Origin: CAYQAE01 sp964415445 [NCBI: uncultured archaeon] | GTDB lineage: Archaea > CAYQAE01 | DNA: 55,343 bases | NCBI GenBank assembly: GCA_964415445.1 | Contig: CAYQAE010000003.1 | Span: forward strand, 6,192-61,534 | Direction: 5' to 3' | Shown: piece by piece, positions 7,785-15,800 of the stretch | Numbering within the stretch: position 1 is the first letter of the stretch | Layout: every line of letters begins with the position of its first letter | Notes under the pieces: generated by a model | What the model was told of the DNA's origin: nothing | Seen by the model: only the letters and a program-made list of their open reading frames with translations | Database searches by the model: none | Position numbers and translations under genes: made by a program

Positions 7785-7870
7785 ATCACGTTCATCTCTC
7801 ATGATGGTAGATATTAGGTAATGAAATTACCTTAGAGCTTAGTAGCTTTTTTTGAATACATTAGTATTCA
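7785..7870 (+). promoter_or_regulatory. Structured leader RNA element, copy C
   Basis: The box ATCACGTTCAT at 7785 is followed by three hairpins. H1 is AGGTAAT/ATTACCT with loop GAA (7816-7832). H2 is AGCT/AGCT with loop TAGT (7836-7847), which runs straight into T7 (7847-7853). H3 is TGAATAC/GTATTCA with loop ATTA (7853-7870). The same order occurs before the genes at 11174 and 17357, with different stem sequences that still pair. I infer a cis-regulatory RNA; the U tract after H2 would be an archaeal termination site, so attenuation is a fair hypothesis. Confidence 0.65.
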
Positions 7871-7935
7871 CTATGACATGATTATACAAAAAACAGACTT
7901 TTCTGAAAATTAAAAAAAAGAGGATTAAAAAAATC

Positions 7936-8814
7936 ATGTTGGATTATAAAAAAGAAGCAATAAATATCTTAAAATGTAATTTTGAAGCCGATATGGCAGA
8001 ATCAATTCTAAAAAAATTAGAATTGATTGTTGCATCAATTAAGGCAACATTGATTGCAATTTTAGGATTTGAAGACGAAGACAAATTAACTTATGGAAAA
8101 GCAATCCATAGGTTAGAAAGGAAAATAAACAATGAATTCAAACCAATGAAAACCCCAGGCAATATTTTGGTTTCTGGGATTTCTGGAGGAGGCAAAGGTG
8201 CTCTTTCCGAGGTTCTTGAAGGTTTCTCAAGGCTTTCTGTAGATTACTTGAGACCTTTAAGGCCCAAGGAATGGTCTAAAGGTAGCGACCACAACATTTT
8301 AGATGATGTGGAGACCTATCTTATAAAGGCTGAAAGTTCTTTTACCCGATATGACTCCCACGGGGGTCTAACGGCTGTAAAAGGGGAAAATTTTTATCGA
8401 CTGCTCTTTGAGTCGAAGAATTTCCTTCACGAGGGGACAATCCAAGCAAATTATCAGCTTGCAAAGTCTTTGTGGCTAAAGGAGGGTGAAAAGGATACAA
8501 GATTAATTTTTATAGTAACCGAATCACCCTGGCAACAAGTACTTCAATATATAAGCGGGCACAAGAACCAAATAAAGAATAAATTTCCCCAAAAAATATA
8601 TTGGAGGATGATTGATGCCTCTGCCGAAATAATTTGGTTCTTTAAATTGGCCTATTTAGATACTTTTATAGGTCCACAAGATGAACCAAGAAAAAATTTT
8701 TCGGCTCTTGGAAAAGTTTTTCTCTTCGTCAATGAATACATTGAAGACGAAGATGAAAGACACAGAAAACAACGAAAAAGGGCTGAAAAGCTCAAACGAA
8801 CACTATTTAAATAA
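7936..8814 (+). CDS. Guanylate-kinase-like P-loop NTPase
   Basis: The protein has 292 residues. A Walker A-like loop, ILVSGISGGGKGALSEVLEG, lies at about residues 75-95. It is followed by YLRPLRPKEWSKGSDHNIL, which resembles the TRPPRxGE..G.DY nucleotide-binding segment of guanylate kinase. The spacing fits a GMP-kinase-like fold, but an extra N-terminal helical region of about 70 residues and a basic C-terminal tail (RHRKQRKRAEKLKR) are unusual. The true substrate is unknown. The gene is less AT-rich than its neighbours and contains many perfect inverted repeats, including a 12-bp stem at 8000-8028. It has a long structured leader and a T-rich terminator. The call rests on motif shape only. 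Confidence 0.5.
   Translation: MLDYKKEAINILKCNFEADMAESILKKLELIVASIKATLIAILGFEDEDKLTYGKAIHRLERKINNEFKPMKTPGNILVSGISGGGKGALSEVLEGFSRLSVDYLRPLRPKEWSKGSDHNILDDVETYLIKAESSFTRYDSHGGLTAVKGENFYRLLFESKNFLHEGTIQANYQLAKSLWLKEGEKDTRLIFIVTESPWQQVLQYISGHKNQIKNKFPQKIYWRMIDASAEIIWFFKLAYLDTFIGPQDEPRKNFSALGKVFLFVNEYIEDEDERHRKQRKRAEKLKRTLFK
8000..8028 (+). repeat. 12-bp perfect inverted repeat inside the coding sequence
   Basis: AATCAATTCTAA and TTAGAATTGATT pair without mismatch around a 5-nt A loop. Other stems in the same gene are 8092-8110 (TATGGA/TCCATA), 8339-8383 (CTTTTAC/GTAAAAG outside GACTCC/GGGGTC with one G-U pair), 8397-8416 (TCGACT/AGTCGA) and 8723-8753 (TCTTCGTC/GACGAAGA enclosing AATG/CATT). 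Confidence 0.85.
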
Positions 8815-8817
8815 ATA

Positions 8818-8866
8818 TTTTTTTTATTATTTTATTTTTTCTTTTTTTATTTTATTTTTTTTTTAA
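8818..8866 (+). terminator. T-rich terminator after the 7936 gene
   Basis: The 50 bases after the stop codon are almost only T, with many runs of 6-10. This is a typical archaeal intrinsic terminator. Confidence 0.75.
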
Positions 8867-8905
8867 TTAAGTTTTTATATTATATTTTATATTCTCTTTT
8901 TGTAA

Positions 8906-8967
8906 TGAATGTAAATACATTCAATAGAATAGATTATTCTATTTTATAAGATACTTAGGTATTTTTT
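8906..8967 (+). promoter_or_regulatory. Hairpin-rich leader of the 9022 gene
   Basis: Three stems occur in a row: TGAATGTA/TACATTCA (8906-8923), ATAGAATA/TATTCTAT (8924-8942) and ATAC/GTAT with loop TTAG (8951-8962). The last leads directly into T6 (8962-8967). This resembles the H2-U6 part of the leader element before 7936, without the ATCACGTTCAT box or a clear following hairpin. Common function is inferred. Confidence 0.4.
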
Positions 8968-9021
8968 CTCTTATCTATTATTATGTTTTATCTAAATAAT
9001 AATTTAAGGAAATGATAAGAT

Positions 9022-9753
9022 ATGAATGTCAACCCAGAAAACCTGCAAAAAATAGAAACATTACGATATGAAACAATAATCCAAAAGCAGACTGTTAAAT
9101 CAACATTATTTATTCCAAAGAATATGAAATGGGAATGCAATACAACTTCCAAAAAATCTGTAATTAACTTAGAAGAGCTAGCTGTTTATCTCTACCCTCT
9201 AACTTCTGAAGAATTCAGAAATATTGAAAAGAAAACTAAGCACCTTATTGAGATTGAAGATGCATTTTTCAACAAAAACTTCATCCCTGAAATTGGAAAT
9301 AATCTTGCTATTGCAAATTTAGATCATCTCAAGAAATTATCTCAAGATAAAGTTGCAAGGGTAACAGAATCATTGTATTTTATTTTAAACATTGATTCAA
9401 TATTTAGGCAGCTAAAGACACATTCCAAAAAAAGTAAATCCCATATAGGTCCCCCTGAGACCATAGAAGATTCGCCTGAAGAATCTCTGGAAATTCTTGA
9501 TGACAATTGGAATTCTTTTGAACCTAAAAAATATGTCGCTCGAAACATAGTCCACAGTCTGGGATTAAAACACCGATCAACAGATATATGTGTAGTTTAC
9601 AATGATTTTATTATAGTTGAACTTCGACCGCCTGATAAAGATGTTTTTTCCTCTACATTAAATGTTATGGGTGGACATTGTTCTCCAAAAGACGATGATC
9701 TCAGAGAAACTGCAGTTCGAGAAATGTATGAAGAGTTACTCCAATTTATTTAA
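9022..9753 (+). CDS. Nudix-like protein ending just after the Nudix box
   Basis: The protein has 243 residues. The C-terminus reads LNVMGGHCSPKDDDLRETAVREMYEELLQFI and stops. This is a Nudix box (G...RE-x-x-EE) with one extra residue between the glycine and the REMYEEL helix. Nudix domains normally continue for 50-80 residues beyond this helix, so the fold looks truncated. The strand before it (DICVVYNDFIIVELRPPD) fits the usual Nudix beta-sheet. The first 170 residues match nothing I recognise. Several perfect coding-strand stems occur: 9204-9220 (TTCTGAA/TTCAGAA), 9337-9350 and 9468-9486 (AGATTC/GAATCT). It converges on a second Nudix gene. Confidence 0.5.
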   Translation: MNVNPENLQKIETLRYETIIQKQTVKSTLFIPKNMKWECNTTSKKSVINLEELAVYLYPLTSEEFRNIEKKTKHLIEIEDAFFNKNFIPEIGNNLAIANLDHLKKLSQDKVARVTESLYFILNIDSIFRQLKTHSKKSKSHIGPPETIEDSPEESLEILDDNWNSFEPKKYVARNIVHSLGLKHRSTDICVVYNDFIIVELRPPDKDVFSSTLNVMGGHCSPKDDDLRETAVREMYEELLQFI

Positions 9754-9788
9754 TTTTTTATTTCTTTTTTAAAATAATTAAAAAAAAG
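9754..9788. terminator. Convergent T-rich/A-rich terminator
   Basis: T runs follow the plus-strand stop at 9753, and A runs (T on the minus strand) follow the minus-strand stop at 9789. Each strand therefore has its own terminator in the 35 bp between the two Nudix genes. Confidence 0.6.
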
Positions 9789-10489
9789 TTATTGATTTTT
9801 TATAGCTTTTTTGAGTTTATCAACGATAGTTGAATCTTCTAAGACAAAAATTCCAAATCCTGCATAACAGACTCCCGAATTTTTCTTATCAAGTTTCCAT
9901 CTTTTCCAGATTTTTATTTCTTCATCAATTGAACTCCATTCGATATCTTCTACTTCACTTTCTTGTAACTTAATTCTTTCTATTTCTTCATCTGTAATAA
10001 ATAAGAGATACAAAGTAGTTCTTTCACGATCCAATTTTCGCTTTTTTCCACTATTAGCTCGAAATGGCCCTCTTCTCCTATTTGTATAAATCTAGATCTG
10101 TCAATTTCAATCTCCGAATTAAATATTTCTTCTTCTGTTTCTTTTTTCGCACCTTCAACATATTCTTCAATCTCTCCAAGGTGTCCCGCGACAGAAGTAT
10201 CTCGACATCCTCCAAGAAATTTCTCTTCCGCTCGTATTTGGATTAATATTCTGCCATGTTTGTCTGACACAACTACAAAAACAGATCTGTGCCATGTTCC
10301 ATCAAAATGACATAATTCTCTTGGTCGAGCCACAATTTCGCCATTTTTGTTTTTGATAAAATTACCTTTTTTATCTGTGACAAGAAGTAACTCTTTCTTT
10401 TTTAGTTCTTCTAAAGAAATATCGGTATCTAGCTTTTCTTTGTATTCTCTTTGCCATATTTGATATTGCTCTTCGTTGATTTGTAACAT
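9789..10489 (-). pseudogene. Nudix hydrolase (IPP-isomerase-like) with a frameshift
   Basis: Two overlapping frames together give one full-length Nudix protein. The upstream frame (10489 to 9980) holds RSVFVVVSDKHGRILIQIRA and the Nudix box VAGHLGEIEEYVEGAKKETEEEI. The downstream frame (to 9789) holds the C-terminal strands LYLLFITDEEIERIKLQESEVEDIEW. The switch occurs at an A6 run followed by GCGAAAA on the minus strand (about 10035-10046). One extra A there restores a continuous frame ...VEKKRKLDRERTTLYLLF. The cause could be a sequencing indel, a real inactivating mutation, or -1 slippage on the A run. The sequence DxxWHRS and CRDTSVAGH resemble isopentenyl-diphosphate isomerase-like Nudix proteins, but the substrate is not known. 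Confidence 0.65.
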
Positions 10490-10552
10490 TCTAACTTTTC
10501 ACCTAATTTTTGTTATTTTTTAGATTAGAAATCATCGATAGAGGTGAAATCA

Positions 10553-10603
10553 GATTCTTAGAGAATCAAATATTTATTTAAAAAATAGATGACTAAATCA
10601 TCT
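10553..10603 (-). promoter_or_regulatory. Leader hairpins of the minus-strand Nudix gene
   Basis: Read on the minus strand: AGATGA/TCATCT with loop TTTAG (10603-10587), one A, T6 (10585-10580), then 12 nt, then GATTCT/AGAATC with loop CTA (10567-10553). A TATATAAA box at 10631-10638 fits a start of transcription just upstream. It follows the hairpin-U6-hairpin order of the other leaders here, but lacks the shared box. Confidence 0.45.
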
Positions 10604-10777
10604 TAATTATTTCTTGTATATTATGCTTAATATATAAATTTAAGCATCTCTTTTTTTTTGATGACTTTATAACATAAGTTATTATTTGTTTTATTAGCGG
10701 TTAGTGTATATGGAGATAGTTTTCTTTGTCTATTATATATATCTTACATATATAGATAACTTCTTTTTGGACATAAC

Positions 10778-10785
10778 TTTATATA
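10778..10785 (+). promoter_or_regulatory. TATA box for the 11174 gene
   Basis: TTTATATA is followed by TCTGAAAA. The identical 16-base string occurs at 16962, at the same distance from the start codon of the 17357 gene. It implies a leader of about 365 nt. The 10604-10777 stretch between the divergent promoters shows nothing else recognisable. Confidence 0.6.
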
Positions 10786-10804
10786 TCTGAAAAAGGATGT
10801 AAAT

Positions 10805-11173
10805 AATAGAATTGACATATGCAATAGTGGAAATGCTTTAGTTTAGCTTGATATGGCTTAAATGAGAGGGGATGTAAGGGAGAGGTCAAAACAAATGATA
10901 TTAATCCTCTTTTAGAACAGAAAATATCTTAGTAGATTTAGTCGAAACTATAAAGCAAGATATAGCTATGCATATGCAAGTGTATAATGTAGATAATGCA
11001 AAAGAGCGCAAGCTTTGTATTGTATACTTTGATAATTATAATCACGTTCATAATCTCATATGATAGATCAGGTCATTGTGGTGACCTTTAGGGTTTGGTT
11101 AGTTGAACCTTTTTTGAATTTATAAGAGAAATTCACTGTTTTTCATCAAACAAATAAGCTAATTTTGTAAATT
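10805..11173 (+). promoter_or_regulatory. 365-nt structured leader RNA, copy A
   Basis: The leader aligns over its length with that before the 17357 gene. Shared parts in order are: an AGAGG...CCTCT pair enclosing GGTCAAAACAAA (10865-10910); AGCGCAAGCTTTG (about 11005); the box ATCACGTTCAT (11041); H1 AGGTCA/TGACCT (11070-11087); H2 GGTT/AACC (11097-11109) followed by T6 (11110-11115); and H3 TGAATTT/AAATTCA (11115-11135). The final 40 nt (CATCAAACAAATAAGCTAAT...) are nearly identical in both copies and contain no Shine-Dalgarno sequence. A cis-acting regulatory RNA is inferred from length, conservation and covariation with the leader at 7785. Confidence 0.7.
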
Positions 11174-12256
11174 ATGTCAAATAAAAAAAATATGATGAAA
11201 ATTGTTTTTGTTTTCATTTTCATCTTTATGCTTGTTCCCTTAATGCATGTGCAGGATCGGGATCAAGAAAAAATAAAGTATGATTTGAATAACAAGATAA
11301 TAACGGCAAACGGCGCTCCCCCACCCGAAATAATTGGGTGGGCAAATACAACCCAGATCAATCTTAATTTTACGGAGTTTCTGGTTAATTTTTCGGTGAA
11401 TTACGTTGATATCAAAATTAGCAATCAAACGGAGTTGCGTTGTATTGATGGATTCAAACCATTTAATCAATCTTCAGGGGATTTTATTTCGGCTTGGGAT
11501 TGGTTGAATGGTACTCTGGTGATACCAATGGCTGACAAAAATAATGTCAGCACGGAGATTGATCTATCGATAAATAATGGAAGTGAAAACTTCTATTATG
11601 AAAATGTAACTCGCCCCCAAGGCGAGGTACTTTCGATAGACGGAGACACGGTGTGGGCCAATAATATGATTATTGGCTCCAACGGGACCACGGTAAATTT
11701 CACGAGTAATCATCGTGAATTTCGGTATTACGAAGAAAGAAATGGAACTCTGACCCTTTTTGGGGTTTGGAGTAACATTTCGGTGGCGATGAACATTGAT
11801 TATACGCCACCTCCAGAAGATCCCGAGCCTCCTTCCGATCCAGAGGACCCCCCGAACTCAACAACAGTTATTTTCGTTGTTGAGGACGGAAATGGAACCC
11901 TCGTCATTGACGAGGAGAATCACTCAATCAAGCTTTTGTATAAAGATTGGGCGATTGTCTCAGTTAATGCTGAGGTGAATGCCTCTGGATGGGATAAAGA
12001 GTCAAATCGCTCTTCTATTAAAGTGAAGAGCGAATTTTCCCAGAAAATCCATGTAAATGGAGAAAACTGGGAATTTAGAACTATAGAAGTCGAGAAAGAA
12101 GTAATTAATGAGATTTCTATACTTTTAATAGCCGTGATCCTTGGGATCACGGTTTTGGCCCTCGCCGGGGTTGGTTACCTCGGTAGAAAGATTAAAAATC
12201 TTTCTATTGGGCAAAATGATCTAAGCCCACCGAGTGCGCCACCACAGCCGCCATAA
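11174..12256 (+). CDS. Secreted, C-terminally anchored glycoprotein; hairpin-rich coding sequence
   Basis: The protein has 360 residues. The N-terminal signal is MKIVFVFIFIFMLVPLMHV. The ectodomain has about 15 N-x-S/T sequons (for example NTT, NQT, NGT, NVS). A proline-rich hinge (PPPEDPEPPSDPEDPP, about residue 215) precedes a second beta-rich part. One membrane helix (ISILLIAVILGITVLALAGVGYLG, about 315-338) is followed by a short basic and proline-rich cytosolic tail. I recognise no domain family. The gene is less AT-rich than most of the window and is packed with perfect stem-loops. It has a 365-nt structured leader and its own T-rich terminator, so it is transcribed alone. Confidence 0.75.
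   Translation: MSNKKNMMKIVFVFIFIFMLVPLMHVQDRDQEKIKYDLNNKIITANGAPPPEIIGWANTTQINLNFTEFLVNFSVNYVDIKISNQTELRCIDGFKPFNQSSGDFISAWDWLNGTLVIPMADKNNVSTEIDLSINNGSENFYYENVTRPQGEVLSIDGDTVWANNMIIGSNGTTVNFTSNHREFRYYEERNGTLTLFGVWSNISVAMNIDYTPPPEDPEPPSDPEDPPNSTTVIFVVEDGNGTLVIDEENHSIKLLYKDWAIVSVNAEVNASGWDKESNRSSIKVKSEFSQKIHVNGENWEFRTIEVEKEVINEISILLIAVILGITVLALAGVGYLGRKIKNLSIGQNDLSPPSAPPQPP
11320..12206 (+). repeat. Chain of perfect inverted repeats in the coding sequence
   Basis: Perfect stems: 11320-11342 CCCACCC/GGGTGGG; 11531-11551 GCTGACA/TGTCAGC; 11580-11593 GAAGT/ACTTC; 11610-11626 CTCGCC/GGCGAG; 11657-11677 GCCAATAA/TTATTGGC; 11857-11884 CTCAACAAC/GTTGTTGAG; 11899-11915 CCTCGTC/GACGAGG; 11959-11974 CTCAG/CTGAG; 12007-12033 TCGCTCTTC/GAAGAGCGA; 12132-12152 CCGTGATCC/GGATCACGG; 12184-12206 TAGAAAGATT/AATCTTTCTA. 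Loops are 3-10 nt. Their stem sequences are all different, so this is not a dispersed repeat but independent pairing along one mRNA. Confidence 0.9.
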
Positions 12257-12260
12257 TTAA

Positions 12261-12283
12261 ATTTTTTATTTTTTTATTTTTTT
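12261..12283 (+). terminator. T-rich terminator after the 11174 gene
   Basis: Runs of T6, T7 and T7, separated by single As, follow directly after the stop codon. This is an archaeal intrinsic terminator. The following 12284-12640 stretch is A-rich and I see no gene or RNA in it. Confidence 0.7.
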
Positions 12284-12641
12284 AGAGCCATTTTATTTAA
12301 TATAATATCTGTTCTTATAAAAATCCTCCAAGTAAATTTTAAACTAAAGATGCATAATTGAATTAAAGCATTTCAAAGAAAGATATTTATTATAAAAAAC
12401 AATTGTTATGTTATAAAAGAATATTTTAAAGAAAATCCCAAGTAAATATAACAAAAGTAAATTAAAAGAAAGATTAAATGCTTAATATTTTAAAAAAGTT
12501 TAATGGGTAAAATAAAGCAGATTTTTGCACTAAATAGGAAAAAAATATTTTGATTAATATTATTTTTTTTGTTTCACGCTCTTATAACTTGCTATACCTA
12601 TATTTGATTTAATTCTACCCTCTAATCAAAGAAGAGTAAGG

Positions 12642-12729
12642 TTTATATACCTCAGATTTTAATGTAATATAAGAAGCCTAAAGATGATCCATTCGTTTTT
12701 TTGTGATAGTGTATCACAAAGTGCAATTA
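12642..12729 (+). promoter_or_regulatory. TATA box and leader hairpin of the coiled-coil gene
   Basis: TTTATATA at 12642-12649 implies a leader of about 170 nt. T7 at 12706-12712 runs straight into the stem TTGTGATA/TATCACAA with loop GTG (12711-12729). The last Ts of the tract pair in the stem, exactly as in the leaders of 7936, 11174 and 17357. No convincing hairpin precedes the T tract. Confidence 0.4.
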
Positions 12730-12842
12730 ATATTTTTCAATAATTATCTGTATTAAGATTATAGGGTGGTTAATAATGGGAGAGGTTATATAATATATTA
12801 TAAACATTTAATAAGAATTTATTCCTATATAGAAGGGTTTTT

Positions 12843-15800
12843 ATGGTAGATAAAACTAAAATTTTAAATTACATTAATGGAGATTTTAAAGACTATATTG
12901 GGGGAGAATTTCTTCCCTTTTTACGTCAAGTTTTGTCTCTTTTATCAACACATAATAGTTTAAATAAAAGGAATTTAGAGGTATATTTAGATACATTGAG
13001 TAAACTTGAGGATGTAGTTGATTTTTTTAGTGATAATTTGGCTGATATAAAAACCTACTTAGATGACCAAAAATTTGGGCTTTTTAAAGAATTTTTAGAT
13101 AAAATAGATTCAATCATTCAAGATAAAAGTAGTATCGATGAATATAGCTTTTTAAAAAGGTTTTTTTTAAAACAAACACACGTTGAAAAAGATGAGATAG
13201 ATGAACTTATTTTTGCAAGTGCTAATTATGTAAATGACAGATTTGACGCTATTGGATTAACTGAAACAAAAGAAGAAATAGAGAAGAATTTTGAAGATAT
13301 CGAATCATATCCAGAACAATTAGAAGATTTAGTAAACGAATTAAAAGGATTGGAAAATAGTTTAGGTAAAGGTAATATTAAGCAAATAAGAAAAGACGGA
13401 GCTGAACTTAAAGAGGGATTTGAAAAGCAGTTAAAAAGCTCAAAAGAGGATATTAAAGATTTAAATAAGAAATTAAAAGATTTTAAAGATACCATAGATC
13501 AATATCCTGAAGCGGATGTAGATTCATACCTTAAATTTTTTAAAGAAATTTCTGAAAAAATTTCTAAATTAATAAAAGAAATTAATTCTAAAAAAGAAGA
13601 TTATAAAGAAATATTAGAAGAAATAAGAGATAAAATAGATGATATTTTAAAAAAAGAAAAAGAGATAATACATGATTTAAAATTATCTAAAAATAAGATT
13701 GAAAATGTTTATTTTAAAAGTTTAGAAAAGATAGAGAAAAGAATTGAAAAATTTAAAGACAAAGTAGACAAAATAGCTGATAAAAAATCAGATAAAACAT
13801 CTGAATTAGAAACAAACGTAATAAGAATTACAAAATTAAAGGAAAATTATTTTAAATCACTTGAAGATAGAGAAAATAGTGTTAAAAATATTAATGATAA
13901 ATTAGAAGAATTTAAGGAAAAACTTGAAGAAGCAAAAAATAAAGGAATTGCAGATACGGATATAAAAGAATATTCTAATTTTTATAAAGAAAAGGAAGAT
14001 GAATTAGACAAAATAAAAAGTGGTTTTTCAAAACTATCTGATAAATATTTTGACGATAAAATAAATCAAATCGAAGAGAAAATTGAGAAATTAGAAACTA
14101 AAGAAAAGCATGAACCTGAAAAAAAAGAAATATTAGATAAATTAAATTTCTATGAAGAAAAAATAGAAAATTTATTTGAAAAATTGGATAATTTAATTAA
14201 AGCTATTGAAGATGCAAAAACAGCGCCAAATGTTTTTTTAAAAAATTTAAATCAAAAGAGTATAATTGACTTAGACGCAAAAAGATTTTTTATTGAAAAA
14301 TCTAAAAAAGACTATTTTGATTCGATTGAAAAAAGAAAAGATCTTATTGACAAGATTGATAAAAAATTAGAAGAATTTAAGGAAAAACTTGAAGAAGCAG
14401 AAGGAATTTCTGATAAGAATATAAAAGAATATTCTAATTTTTATAAAGAAAAGGAAGATGAATTAGACAAAATAGAAAGCAAATTTTCAGAACTATCTGA
14501 GGACTACTTTGATGATAAAATAGAACAAATTAAAAATAAAATCGAATTATTGAGAAATTTAAAACAAAATGATATTCCTGCTTTAGAAAGTAAAATAAAT
14601 AAATTTCTATCCTCTTCTGAGAAAGTAGAGATCAAAAATTTGGAATTATCTCCTAATTATGAAAACTTTTCTTCTAATGATAAAATAGACTTAATGTCTG
14701 AATTTAATATAGATGTAACATTAGAAAAGATAGCAAACTTTTTGGAGCATTTAATCACTAGTGATCTAAGAGGAGGACTAAAAGAAACACCAGCCGACAA
14801 TTTAAGTGAGATTATTGCTAATTATGGAAAACAAATTGAAATATATAAAAAAGCAGAAGAAATTGCAGAAATAATTAAAGATTCAGAGCTTATAAAAAAT
14901 AATAAAAAATCAGAATTAGAAGAGAAAATTGGAAAAAAAATAAGTGAAATAAAGGATATAAAAAATAACCTAATTGAAAAAGAGGAAAAAGATGAGAAAT
15001 TAAACGAAAAGGTTGAACAAAAAATAAGGGAGTTAAAAAAAGAAAAAGACGATGTTAACCAATTATATATTGAAATTGATAAATTAGGAAAAAAATTAGG
15101 TAAAATAAAAAAAGAAGCTGATGAAATTCATAATAGAGAAATATCAGAGACCGAAGATAAAAAAAGCGCTCTTGCAGATAAAAAAGAAGATATACAAAAC
15201 AAAAAGAAAGAATTTGAAGACATTATCCAAGAAATAAGATCAAATTTAGAAAAAATTGAAAATAAAAAATCACTATTTTTTGATAACATTGATGAAGCAA
15301 AAGATAAATTTGATGATCTTGCTGATTTAGAATCACTTTCTGAAAAAATAGCAGAAATCAAAAAAAGTATAGATACTTTAAGTAACGCAGATATTTTTGA
15401 TGACAAATTAAATGAGATTAAAGGTGAAATTAATTATCTTAATTTAGTAACTCTATTTGATGAAACTAAAAACATTGAAAATAAATTAAAAGAGATAAAA
15501 AAAGAAGCTCAAAATATTTATGATAAAGATAAAATTGGGCTTGAAGATAAAAAAGAAGCAATTAATCAGAAAAAAGATAATTTTGAAAAATCCATAAAAA
15601 AATTCAAAGAAAAAATTCAAAAAATAGAGGCCAAAAAAGAACAATTTTTAGAAGAGATAAATGATGCAAAAGAAAAAACTAAAGATCAAGATAAAATTGA
15701 CAAACTTAAGGATTTTGAAACATTATTAGAATCAACTGAAGAGTTAAAAGACAAATTGGATATTGAAACTAATTTTGATGAGTTATTAGAAAATCTGCAA

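Noticed and set aside
10805-11173. Leader as a group I or II intron, retron or tRNA-bearing element
   Set aside because: No domain V, reverse transcriptase, tRNA cloverleaf or splice-site pattern is visible. The hairpin-U6-hairpin order fits a 5' leader better.
11796-12150. Open frames on both strands inside the surface-glycoprotein gene
   Set aside because: They overlap the real gene and show no family resemblance. Long frames on both strands are favoured here by the inverted repeats.
13897-14480. Possible CRISPR array from repeated 30-50 bp strings
   Set aside because: There are only two units, they are in frame, and they encode the same coiled-coil peptide. This is an intragenic duplication, with no spacer/repeat periodicity.
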